Shown: one piece after another, positions 1 through 10,538 of the stretch
Numbering within the stretch: position 1 is the stretch's first letter
How the letters are laid out: each line of letters begins with the position of its first letter
From: Paucibacter sp. KBW04
GTDB lineage: Bacteria; Pseudomonadota; Gammaproteobacteria; Burkholderiales; Burkholderiaceae_C
Length of the DNA stretch: 64,000 nt
Reading direction: 5' to 3'
Assembly (NCBI RefSeq): GCF_003852425.1
Contig: NZ_QAJN01000010.1
Location: 186,724 to 250,723, forward strand
The notes under the pieces: generated by a model
The model's input: only the letters and a program-made list of their open reading frames with translations
Database searches by the model: none
Told to the model about the DNA's origin: nothing
Translations under genes and position numbers: made by a program

Positions 1-335
1 CTCAGCAAGGGCTTGCGCAAGGCCGGCTGACGCCGCGCGTAGACCAGGGCGCCTGCCCAGGCCGCGATGGCGCCGGCCTGGGCATCCCAGCCGCCGTCAC
101 GGATGTCCAGCATGTCCAGCGGATGGGCCAGATAGCTCTGACGGAACTGCCAGACAAAAGCAAGCCGGGCGCCCAGCAAAGCGATCAAGAGCAGGCGAAA
201 CAGCTGGGGCTCCACATCGGGCTGGCCGCGGCGGGCCAGCAGCTTGGCGCAGAGATTGGCCAGCAGCACGGCGGCCAGAATCAGCAGCAGGGAGTAGGGC
301 AGGCTCAGAGGCCCGAGCTGCAATGTCTGGCTCAT
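1..335 (-). CDS. Membrane protein, N-terminal part of a TlpA/Lgt-like protein (truncated by window edge)
   Basis: The reading frame starts at an ATG at 335, 10 bp downstream of the sdaA stop, and runs off the left edge, giving about 111 residues. It begins MSQTLQLGPLSLPYSLLLIL, a clear membrane segment, followed by a second hydrophobic stretch (FRLLLIALLGARLAFVW), then LDIRDGGWDAQAGAIAAW. This arrangement resembles the membrane N-terminus of a family of TlpA-type thiol-disulfide reductases related to prolipoprotein diacylglyceryl transferase; that is recall of the family, not a search. The catalytic thioredoxin part would lie outside the window. It may be co-transcribed with the gcv-sdaA operon because of the tight spacing. 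The family call is tentative, but the frame itself is convincing. Confidence 0.6.
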   Translation of the reverse strand, partial: MSQTLQLGPLSLPYSLLLILAAVLLANLCAKLLARRGQPDVEPQLFRLLLIALLGARLAFVWQFRQSYLAHPLDMLDIRDGGWDAQAGAIAAWAGALVYARRQPALRKPLL

Positions 336-345
336 TGACCGCGAT

Positions 346-1737
346 TCAGCATTCGACGATGTTCACCGCCAGGCCGCCACGTGCGGTTTCCTTGTACTTG
401 GTCATCATGTCGGCGCCGGTGTCGCGCATGGTTTTGATGACCTTGTCCAGGCTGACGAAGTGGGTGCCGTCGCCGCGCAAAGCCATGCGGGCGGCGTTGA
501 TGGCCTTGACCGAGGCGATCGCATTGCGTTCGATGCAGGGGATCTGCACCAGGCCGCCAACCGGATCGCAGGTCAGACCCAGATGGTGTTCCATGCCGAT
601 CTCGGCCGCGTTCTCCACCTGCTCGGGCGTGCCGCCCATCACCTGGCAGAGCGCGCCAGCGGCCATGGAGCAGGCCACGCCCACCTCGCCCTGGCAGCCG
701 ACCTCGGCGCCGGAGATGGAGGCGTTTTCCTTGTAGAGAATGCCGATGGCGGCGGCGGTCAGCAAGAAGTCGATCACGCCGTCTTCGTTCGCGCCGTAGA
801 CGAAGCGGGTGTAGTAATGCAGCACGGCGGGCACGATGCCGGCCGCGCCATTGGTGGGCGCCGTGACGACGCGGCCACCGGCGGCGTTCTCTTCGTTGAC
901 GGCCAGGGCGTAGAGATTGACCCAGTCCATCACCTGCAGCGGGTCGCGCAGGGCGGCCTCGGGGTTGGCGGTGAGGTCACGGTGCAGCTGGGCGGCACGG
1001 CGTTTGACCTTGAAGCCGCCGGGCAGGATGCCCTCGGTCTTGCAGCCGCGGGTCACGCAGTCCTGCATCACCTGCCAGATCTTGAGCAGGCCGCTGCGGG
1101 TCTCTTCGTCCGTGCGCCAGTGGCGCTCGTTGCGACGCATGATCTCGGCAATGCTGATGCCATGGGTCTTGCTGAGCACCAGCAGATCGTCGCCGCTCTT
1201 GAAGGGGTAGGGCAGCACGGCCGCATCGGGGGCAATGACTTTTTGCTTGGAGCCGTCGGCGGCGATCTCGTCGCTGACCACAAAGCCGCCGCCCACCGAG
1301 TAATACGTCCGCTCGGCGATCTGTTGATCATTGGCGTCAAAAGCGATGAAGCGCATGCCGTTGGCATGGAAGGGCAGGCTTTGGCGGCGGAAGAAGACCA
1401 GGTCTTTCAGCTCGTTGAAGCCGATTTCCTTTTCGCCCAGCAAGCTGATTTTGTTGCCATCGCGGATCGCGTCCAGAATCGCCGGCACCTGCTCCACATC
1501 GACCGTGTCCGGCTCATGGCCGGCCAGGCCCAGGAGCACGGCCTTGTCGCTGCCGTGGCCCTTGCCTGTGGCCCCCAGCGAGCCGTAGAGCTGGGAGACC
1601 ACACGGGTGGTGGAGGCCAGCAGGCCGTCATGCTTCAGGCGCAGAGAAAACAGGCGGGCGGCGCGCATAGGCCCCACGGTGTGGGAGCTGGACGGGCCGA
1701 TGCCGATCTTGAACAGGTCGAAAACTGAGACGGCCAT
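346..1737 (-). CDS. sdaA: L-serine ammonia-lyase (iron-sulfur type)
   Basis: 463 residues, full length for the single-chain bacterial enzyme that deaminates L-serine to pyruvate and ammonia. The N-terminal beta domain carries [12 protein letters not shown] at about residues 11-22. The C-terminal alpha domain has the cysteines expected to hold the [4Fe-4S] cluster ([14 protein letters not shown] near 345 and [16 protein letters not shown] near 388). The ATG is preceded by GGAGG at a good distance. It is the last clear gene behind the glycine riboswitch. Placed after gcvTHP it would complete a route from glycine: cleavage gives methylene-tetrahydrofolate, serine hydroxymethyltransferase (not in the window) makes serine, and SdaA makes pyruvate. 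High confidence. Confidence 0.96.
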   Translation of the reverse strand: MAVSVFDLFKIGIGPSSSHTVGPMRAARLFSLRLKHDGLLASTTRVVSQLYGSLGATGKGHGSDKAVLLGLAGHEPDTVDVEQVPAILDAIRDGNKISLLGEKEIGFNELKDLVFFRRQSLPFHANGMRFIAFDANDQQIAERTYYSVGGGFVVSDEIAADGSKQKVIAPDAAVLPYPFKSGDDLLVLSKTHGISIAEIMRRNERHWRTDEETRSGLLKIWQVMQDCVTRGCKTEGILPGGFKVKRRAAQLHRDLTANPEAALRDPLQVMDWVNLYALAVNEENAAGGRVVTAPTNGAAGIVPAVLHYYTRFVYGANEDGVIDFLLTAAAIGILYKENASISGAEVGCQGEVGVACSMAAGALCQVMGGTPEQVENAAEIGMEHHLGLTCDPVGGLVQIPCIERNAIASVKAINAARMALRGDGTHFVSLDKVIKTMRDTGADMMTKYKETARGGLAVNIVEC

Positions 1738-1857
1738 GGGGCCTCCAATGCTGGTTGATTGGGTCTAAAAAAAGCCGGCGGCGCGGTGGATCAACACGCA
1801 CGCGGCCGGCTGTCGGGTTCAGCTGAGCTCAGGGCTTTGAGGGGCCCTTTGCCAAGC

Positions 1858-4755
<2,898 letters not shown>

Positions 4756-4884
4756 GGCAAATCCTTGGGAGGCGAGGCGCTTGTGGCGCCTGCAAGCCGG
4801 AAACTTTTTTCAAACAAAAGGTGCAGCTCGGGGCTGCACACAGCCGGCGGGCTCTTGTTGGAGCCCGCACCGGCCGCTTGGGAC

Positions 4885-5262
4885 TTAGCTGTTGGCGACG
4901 AGAGCGTCGTAGGCAGTGCTGTCCATCAAACCGTCCAGCTCAGCGGCATCGCTCAGCTTGACCTTGAAGAACCAGCCGGCCTTCAGCGGGTCGCTATTGG
5001 CCAGCGAGGGGTCGTCGCGCAGGGCTTCGTTGACCTCGACGATTTCGCCGCCGACGGGCATGTACACATCGGCCGCGGCCTTGACGGACTCGACCACACC
5101 GGCCACATCCTTGGCGGCGAAGCTGGCACCGATGGCGGGCAGGTCCACGAAGACCACATCGCCCAGCGCGTCTTGGGCGTGAACGGTGATGCCCACGGTG
5201 ACGATGCCGTCAGCTTCGATTTGGACCCACTCGTGGTCAGGCGTGTACTTGATATTGCTCAT
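4885..5262 (-). CDS. gcvH: Glycine cleavage system H protein
   Basis: 125 residues, normal for the lipoyl carrier that shuttles the aminomethyl intermediate between GcvP, GcvT and lipoamide dehydrogenase. The start was chosen at [12 protein letters not shown] because GGAG sits seven bases upstream; a longer frame reaching 5334 adds a sequence not seen in GcvH proteins. The lipoyl-lysine motif [13 protein letters not shown] puts the modified lysine at residue 61. The gene follows gcvT after about 105 bp. No lipoate-attachment gene is in the window. Confidence 0.97.
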   Translation of the reverse strand: MSNIKYTPDHEWVQIEADGIVTVGITVHAQDALGDVVFVDLPAIGASFAAKDVAGVVESVKAAADVYMPVGGEIVEVNEALRDDPSLANSDPLKAGWFFKVKLSDAAELDGLMDSTAYDALVANS

Positions 5263-5367
5263 GCTGTGCTCCGTGAAAAATGGGGCGGAAGGAATGGGGG
5301 AAGGACAAACAAACGGACTAAGGGCCTCGCCCAATTTTGGATACGAGGCCTTTGTCAGATCAAACCA

Positions 5368-6486
5368 TCAGCCGCGGTAGTAACCGTTGGGCGTGAAGGG
5401 CGTGCTGCTGACGGTCATCGGTGTGCGCTTGTCACGCACGATGGCAAAAATCTCGGTGCCCAGCGCGGCATGTTCGCGGGCGACATAACCCAGGGCCACC
5501 GGCTTGCCCACGGTGGGGCCGACGGTGCCGCTGGTGACGACGCCGATCTCCACGCCCTCGGCGGTGACCAGCTTGGCGCCTTCACGCACGGGCATGCGCT
5601 CCGAGCTGACCAGGCCGACGCGCTTGCGCGCGGCGCCATTGGCCAATTGCTCGTCGATCACGGCCGCACCGGGGTAACCACCGGCACGGGCGCCACCGGC
5701 GCGGCGCACCTTCTGGATGGCCCAAGTCAGCGAGGCTTCGACGGGGTTGGTGTCGGTATTGATGTCGTGGCCGTACAGGCACAGACCGGCTTCCAGGCGC
5801 AGGGAGTCGCGCGCACCCAGGCCGATGGGCTTGACTTCGGGCTGGGCCAGCAGCTTGCGGGCCAGGGCGACTGCGTGATCGGCGTGGACGGAGATCTCGA
5901 AACCGTCTTCACCGGTATAGCCCGAGCGGGTCAGGAAGGTGTCGATGCCGTCCAGATTGAAGAAGCCGCCGGTCATGAAGGTCAGCTTGGCGACCTCGGG
6001 GTTCAGGCGCGAGAGCGCGGTCACGGCTTGCGGGCCTTGCAGAGCCAGCAGGGCTTGGTCGGGCAGGGGGACGACCTCGCACTGGCCGCCGATCTTGGCC
6101 TGCATATGGGCGATGTCTTGCACCTTGCAGCCAGCGTTGACGACGACGAAGAGGTCGTCCGGGCGGCGGGCAATCATCAGGTCGTCCAGGATGCCACCGG
6201 CTTCGTTGGTGAAGAGGGCATAGCGCTGCTTGAACAGGCCCAGATCGATCACGTCCACCGGCACGATGGTTTCCATGGCGGCGGCTGCATTGGCGCCCTT
6301 GAGCAGCACCTGGCCCATATGCGAGACGTCAAACAAGCCGGCCGCCGCGCGGGTGTGCTTGTGCTCGGCCATCACGCCCATGGGGTATTGCACCGGCATG
6401 TCGTAGCCGCCGAAAGGCACCATCTTGGCGCCGAGTTCGATGTGCAGAGCGTGCAGGGGGGTCTTGAGAAGTTCGGCGGAGGACAT
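5368..6486 (-). CDS. gcvT: Aminomethyltransferase, T-protein of the glycine cleavage system
   Basis: 372 residues. T-protein transfers the methylene unit from the H-protein-bound intermediate to tetrahydrofolate and releases ammonia. The N-terminus MSSAELLKTPLHALHIELGAKMVPFGGYDMPVQYP is typical, with DVSHMGQ and the C-terminal GYVAREHAALGTEI region present. The start at 6486 was preferred over upstream in-frame starts because those would translate into the riboswitch. The Shine-Dalgarno match is weak (GAAAG), consistent with a gene whose leader is dominated by riboswitch structure. First gene of the gcvT-gcvH-gcvP-sdaA unit. Confidence 0.95.
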   Translation of the reverse strand: MSSAELLKTPLHALHIELGAKMVPFGGYDMPVQYPMGVMAEHKHTRAAAGLFDVSHMGQVLLKGANAAAAMETIVPVDVIDLGLFKQRYALFTNEAGGILDDLMIARRPDDLFVVVNAGCKVQDIAHMQAKIGGQCEVVPLPDQALLALQGPQAVTALSRLNPEVAKLTFMTGGFFNLDGIDTFLTRSGYTGEDGFEISVHADHAVALARKLLAQPEVKPIGLGARDSLRLEAGLCLYGHDINTDTNPVEASLTWAIQKVRRAGGARAGGYPGAAVIDEQLANGAARKRVGLVSSERMPVREGAKLVTAEGVEIGVVTSGTVGPTVGKPVALGYVAREHAALGTEIFAIVRDKRTPMTVSSTPFTPNGYYRG

Positions 6487-6546
6487 GGCGGCTTTCAGGT
6501 CGAGGGCAATGTGGGGCCCACCCATTTCGGGCGGGGATATGCCCTC

Positions 6547-6760
6547 GCTGTCCGCTTTACCTGAGAGATTGGCCGCCGGCATATGGCCTGCAGCTTGCCC
6601 CTTCGGTGGACGAATTCAAGATTCGCCTCTCTCCAGTGAGGAACGCTCGGTTTTGAGCGTTTTGTCAGTCCTTTTGCCTGAGCGTTTGCAGCGTGGGATC
6701 ACCAGTGCCACTGCGCCTTCGGCGGCTTTGCAATGAAAGCTCTCTCCTGACGGGAGCGGA
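6547..6760 (-). promoter_or_regulatory. Tandem glycine riboswitch upstream of gcvT
   Basis: On the minus strand two glycine aptamers stand in a row. Aptamer 1 runs from about 6760 to 6663: GGAGAG, then CCGCCGAAGGCG, then CTCAGGCAAAAGGACTGA. Aptamer 2 runs from about 6645 to 6547: CTGGAGAG, TCCACCGAAGGGGC, CTCAGGTAAAGCGGACAG. Each conserved block of the known class is present in order. The second aptamer ends about 60 bases before the gcvT ATG. A -10-like TACAAT lies at 6765-6760, so the transcript would start at the beginning of aptamer 1. Glycine binding is expected to switch on the cleavage operon. No classical terminator is seen between aptamer 2 and the ATG, so control may act on translation. 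Confidence 0.93.
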
Positions 6761-6792
6761 TTGTAGCCACGGAATGGGCGGCCGAGAACGGA

Positions 6793-6809
6793 TTTAAGTC
6801 GGCTTTAAG
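6793..6809 (+). promoter_or_regulatory. Putative response-regulator box upstream of the two-component genes
   Basis: TTTAAG-TCGGC-TTTAAG, two six-base half sites five bases apart (11-bp period). This fits the YTTAAK-N5-YTTAAK pattern known for PmrA/QseB-type regulators. It lies 54 bp before the response-regulator ATG, and also just upstream of the likely gcv promoter on the other strand. A second copy precedes the protease gene at 8872-8888. Binding is inferred. Confidence 0.6.
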
Positions 6810-6862
6810 TCTGGCCGGGGCGAGGCGTGGAGAATCCTGGCTTTGGCGAGGAGGCTAGAGCG

Positions 6863-7525
6863 ATGCGCTTGCTGCTGGTGGAAGACGACAAGATGATTGG
6901 CGAGCAGTTGCTCGATCTGCTGCGGGCCGAGGGCTATGCGGTGGACTGGGTGCGCGACGGCGAGCTGGCCGACACCGCCTTGGCCGCGCAGAGCTACGAT
7001 TTACTCATCCTCGATCTGGGCCTGCCCAAGCGCGACGGCATGCAAGTGCTGCGCGGCTTGCGCGCCCGCAAAGACCCGTTGCCGGTCTTGATCACCACCG
7101 CCCGCGACGCGCTGGAGCAGCGCATCGCCGGCCTGGACGCCGGGGCTGACGACTATGTGCTCAAGCCTTTTGAGCTGGACGAGTTGTTGGCCAGGGTGCG
7201 CGCACTCTTGCGCCGTGCCCAGGGCCGGGCCGAACCGGTTTACGAGCACAAAGGCGTGAGCATCCGGCCGGCCACCCGCGAGGTCTGGGACGCGCAAGGC
7301 CAGGCGGTGCAGCTCTCCGCCAAGGAATGGGCGGTGCTGGAGCCCCTGCTGGCACGGCCAGGCCTGGTCTTGTCGCGCCAACAACTGGAAGAAAAGCTGT
7401 ACGGCTGGAAGGACGAAATCTCCAGCAATGCGGTCGAGGTCTATATCCATGGCCTGCGCAAAAAGCTGGGGGCGGAACTGATCCAGAATGTGCGCGGCGT
7501 GGGCTACCGGGTGCCCAAGGAATGA
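6863..7525 (+). CDS. Response regulator, OmpR/PhoB family (QseB/PmrA-like)
   Basis: 220 residues: receiver domain (about 1-115) with acidic pocket ED at 7-8, phosphorylation site Asp51 in LILDLGLPKRDG, and Lys in VLKPFELDEL near 101; winged-helix DNA-binding domain (about 125-218) ending ELIQNVRGVGYRVPKE. The start MRLLLVEDDKMIG is preceded by GGAGG. A longer frame from 6827 adds residues not typical of the family. The sensor-kinase gene begins 7 bp after the stop, so the pair is co-transcribed. The 11-bp direct repeat upstream suggests autoregulation. The signal cannot be read from the sequence. Confidence 0.93.
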   Translation: MRLLLVEDDKMIGEQLLDLLRAEGYAVDWVRDGELADTALAAQSYDLLILDLGLPKRDGMQVLRGLRARKDPLPVLITTARDALEQRIAGLDAGADDYVLKPFELDELLARVRALLRRAQGRAEPVYEHKGVSIRPATREVWDAQGQAVQLSAKEWAVLEPLLARPGLVLSRQQLEEKLYGWKDEISSNAVEVYIHGLRKKLGAELIQNVRGVGYRVPKE

Positions 7526-7532
7526 GCAGGCT

Positions 7533-8876
7533 ATGAATCGCAAGAAGGCCGGGTTTGATTGGGCGTGGCTGCCGCGCTCCCTGCGCGATCGCCTGATCGT
7601 GTTTCTGCTGGCCGGCATGAGCTTGGCCGCGGTGCTGCAAGGCTTGAGCGCCTACCACACGGCCTTGCGCGAGACCGATCAAATCTTCGACTACCAGATG
7701 CAGCAGATGGCCTTCTCGCTGCGCGGCGGGGTCGGTCGCGGCACGGTCTCGCTGCCCTTGGCCCAGGATCAAAGCTTTGACTTCCTGGTCCAGGTCTGGG
7801 GTGTGGACGGCGCCTCCTTGTTCCGCTCGCCCGGCGAGTTGCTCCTGCCGCAGCGAGCCTTGCTGGGCTTTACCGAGCTGAGCCAGGGCGGCAAGCGCTT
7901 TCGAGTCTTTTCCTTGCAAACGCCGTTCCAGGTGGTGCAGGTGGCACAAGACCTGGCCGTGCGCCAGCGCATGGCCGGCCAGCTGGCCTGGCGCACAGTG
8001 CTGCCCATCGCCTTGATGTGGCCTTTTCTGGCCCTGCTGGTCTGGTGGGTGGTGGGCCAGGCCCTCTCGCCGGTGCATCGCATCAGCGAGCAATTGACTC
8101 GGCGCAGCGCCGATGACTTGGCCCCGGTGCCGGCGCAAGATTTGCCCAGTGAGTTGCAACCCCTGATGCAGGCTTTCAACAAGCTGCTGGGCCGGGTCAG
8201 CCAGGCCTTTGCGGCCCAGCAAAGCTTTGTGGCGAACGCGGCGCATGAGTTGCGCTCGCCTCTGGCGGCGCTGAACCTGCAGTGGCAAGGCCTCAAACGC
8301 GCCGGGGGCGACGAGGCCGCCCGAGCCCTGGCGCAGGAGCGTCTGGGCCAGGGCATTGCCCGCGCCACCCGTTTGACCGAGCAGATGCTGCAACTGGCAC
8401 GCCAGGAAGCGCAGGGGCCGGAGATGCAGAGCGTCGATCTGGCCGCGCTTTGCCGCGAGGCGGTGGTGGAGGCGAGCCTGGGCGCCGAGCAGGCCGGCGT
8501 GGATCTGGGCCTGAGCCATGCCGATGATTTGCAGACCCAGGGGCGGCCCGAGGCCTTGCGGGTGCTCATGCGCAATCTGCTGGACAACGCCATCAAGTAC
8601 AGCTCGCGCGGTGGCCGGGTGGACCTGAGCCTGCAGCGAGACGGCGGCCACGCACTGCTGCGCGTGGAAGACAGCGGCCCGGGCATCCCACCCGAGCAGC
8701 GCGAGCGGGTGTTTGAGCGCTTCTACCGCGGCGACAGCACCGAGCAAGTACAAGGCAGCGGCCTGGGCCTGGCCATTGTGCAGAGTGTGGCCAAGGCCCA
8801 CGGGGCCACGATCAGCCTGGATAAATCCGAAGGCCTGGGCGGCTTGCAGGTGTTGCTGGAAATTCCTCTGGCTTAA
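7533..8876 (+). CDS. Sensor histidine kinase (QseC/TctE-like)
   Basis: 447 residues. N-terminal cytoplasmic bit, first membrane helix (about 20-38, VFLLAGMSLAAVLQGL), a periplasmic segment of roughly 115 residues, second helix (about 153-175, LPIALMWPFLALLVWWVV), HAMP-like linker, then the dimerisation helix with His238 in NAAHELRSPLAAL and an ATPase domain with NLLDNAIKYS, DSGPGIPPEQR and GSGLGLAIV boxes. All catalytic boxes are intact. The partner is the response regulator immediately upstream. The stop codon overlaps the first half of a regulator box that precedes the protease gene. Confidence 0.93.
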   Translation: MNRKKAGFDWAWLPRSLRDRLIVFLLAGMSLAAVLQGLSAYHTALRETDQIFDYQMQQMAFSLRGGVGRGTVSLPLAQDQSFDFLVQVWGVDGASLFRSPGELLLPQRALLGFTELSQGGKRFRVFSLQTPFQVVQVAQDLAVRQRMAGQLAWRTVLPIALMWPFLALLVWWVVGQALSPVHRISEQLTRRSADDLAPVPAQDLPSELQPLMQAFNKLLGRVSQAFAAQQSFVANAAHELRSPLAALNLQWQGLKRAGGDEAARALAQERLGQGIARATRLTEQMLQLARQEAQGPEMQSVDLAALCREAVVEASLGAEQAGVDLGLSHADDLQTQGRPEALRVLMRNLLDNAIKYSSRGGRVDLSLQRDGGHALLRVEDSGPGIPPEQRERVFERFYRGDSTEQVQGSGLGLAIVQSVAKAHGATISLDKSEGLGGLQVLLEIPLA

Positions 8877-8888
8877 GTCAGTTCTAAG
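8872..8888 (+). promoter_or_regulatory. Second putative response-regulator box, upstream of degQ-like gene
   Basis: CTTAAG-TCAGT-TCTAAG: the same 11-bp-period direct repeat as at 6793-6809, with one mismatch in the second half site. The first half overlaps the kinase stop codon (TAA at 8874-8876), and the repeat ends 55 bp before the protease ATG. Having the same rare repeat before both units suggests the protease belongs to the regulon of the two-component system. Inference only. Confidence 0.55.
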
Positions 8889-8943
8889 TCTTGTCCTGCA
8901 AAGTTCTTTCATCGCAATCCTCTTTGCACAAAGGAGCACATCG

Positions 8944-10500
8944 ATGGACTCGACAAAGCAGAAGAACAGCAAGACTGAAATCATGGTGCCTCTGCGCCGC
9001 CTGGTGTGGGCTCTGGTGGCCAGCGGCGTGCTGGCCGCTGGTGGAACGGCCGCGGCCTTGCAGATGGCGGCCTCCGGTAAAACCGAGGCCGCGCCTGCGG
9101 CGCCAGCGACTCTTGCTGCGCCCATGCAAACTTCGACCGCGGCACCAGCTCCGGCAGCAACTCAAGCCCTGCCCGACTTCGCCCAGATCGCCGCCACCCA
9201 GGGCGCGGCCGTGGTCAATATCAGCGTGAGCGGCAGCGTCAAGACCGCGGGCCGCGTGGCAGGGCCGCAGCTGGATCCGAACGACCCCATGTTCCAGTTC
9301 TTCCGGCGCTTCCAGATCCCGGGCATGCCCGGTGGCCCCGGTGCGCCCGAAGGCCGCGAGATGCCCACGCGCGGCCAGGGCTCCGGCTTTATCGTCAGCA
9401 GCGATGGGGTGATTCTGACCAATGCCCATGTGGTGCGCGGCGCGCAGGAAGTGACGGTGAAGCTCAACGATAGGCGCGAGTTCCAGGCCAAGGTGCTGGG
9501 CAGCGACCCCAAGACCGACGTGGCCGTACTCAAGATCGAGGCCAAGAATCTGCCCGTGGTGACCCTGGGTAGCACCAGCACCATGCGGGTCGGTGAATGG
9601 GTGTTGGCCATCGGCTCGCCCTTTGGCTTTGAGAACAGCGTCAGCGCCGGGGTGGTCAGCGCCAAGGGCCGCGCCCTGCCGGACGAAAACTTTGTGCCCT
9701 TTATCCAGACCGATGTGGCCGTCAACCCGGGCAATTCGGGCGGTCCGCTGTTCAACACCCGGGGCGAGGTGGTGGGCATCAACTCGCAGATCTTTAGCCA
9801 GACGGGGGGCTACCAGGGCTTGTCCTTCGCCATCCCCATCGAGCTGGCCAACAAGGTCAGGCAGCAGATCGAGAAGACCGGCCATGCCCAGCATGCCAAG
9901 CTGGGTGTCAGCATCCAGGACGTGAACCAGGCTTTTGCCGATTCCTTCAAGCTGGACAAGCCCGAGGGCGCGCTGGTGGCCAATGTGGAGGACGGTGGCC
10001 CGGCCGCCAAGGCCGGTTTGCGCTCCGGCGACGTGATCCTCAAATTCAACGGTCAGCCGATTGTGGCCAGCAGCGATCTGCCCGCCTTGGTCGGCCAGTC
10101 GCAGGCGGGCGACACGGTGAAGTTGGAGGTTTGGCGTCAGGGCAAGCACGAGACGCTGAGCGCCAAGCTGGGCGACGCTGCGGCCAAGGGCCAGCGCGTT
10201 GCCAGCGAGGAAGAGGACGCCAGTGGCGCCCCGCAAGGCAAGCTGGGCCTGGCCCTGCGGCCCCTGCAGCCGCAGGAGAAGAATCAGTCCGGCATCCGTG
10301 AAGGCCTGGTGATCGAACAGGCCAGCGGCACTGCTGCCAAGGCCGGTGTGCGGCCAGGCGATGTGCTCTTGGCCGTCAATGGCTCGGCCGTCAGCTCGGT
10401 GGAGCAGGTGCGCAGCGTGGTGGCTGGGGCCGAGAAGTCGGTGGCCTTGCTGGTTCAGCGTGGGTCGGACAAGATTTTTGTCCCGGTGAAATTAGGCTGA
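8944..10500 (+). CDS. Do-family periplasmic serine protease (DegQ/MucD-like)
   Basis: 518 residues. An N-terminal membrane helix or signal anchor (LVWALVASGVLAAGGTAAAL, about 20-40) and an Ala/Pro-rich linker precede a trypsin-like domain with the full triad: His162 (TNAHVVRG), Asp192 (KTDVAVLKI) and Ser265 (NPGNSGGPLF). Two PDZ domains follow (about 320-400 and 430-510). The ATG at 8944 has AAAGGAG upstream. This family degrades or refolds damaged envelope proteins. The gene follows the two-component system by 67 bp and carries its own copy of the putative regulator box, pointing to an envelope-stress role. Family certain; DegQ versus MucD naming is not. Confidence 0.94.
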   Translation: MDSTKQKNSKTEIMVPLRRLVWALVASGVLAAGGTAAALQMAASGKTEAAPAAPATLAAPMQTSTAAPAPAATQALPDFAQIAATQGAAVVNISVSGSVKTAGRVAGPQLDPNDPMFQFFRRFQIPGMPGGPGAPEGREMPTRGQGSGFIVSSDGVILTNAHVVRGAQEVTVKLNDRREFQAKVLGSDPKTDVAVLKIEAKNLPVVTLGSTSTMRVGEWVLAIGSPFGFENSVSAGVVSAKGRALPDENFVPFIQTDVAVNPGNSGGPLFNTRGEVVGINSQIFSQTGGYQGLSFAIPIELANKVRQQIEKTGHAQHAKLGVSIQDVNQAFADSFKLDKPEGALVANVEDGGPAAKAGLRSGDVILKFNGQPIVASSDLPALVGQSQAGDTVKLEVWRQGKHETLSAKLGDAAAKGQRVASEEEDASGAPQGKLGLALRPLQPQEKNQSGIREGLVIEQASGTAAKAGVRPGDVLLAVNGSAVSSVEQVRSVVAGAEKSVALLVQRGSDKIFVPVKLG

Positions 10501-10538
10501 AGAAGGGGCGAGCATGTAGGCAGCTGCACTTCTGATGA

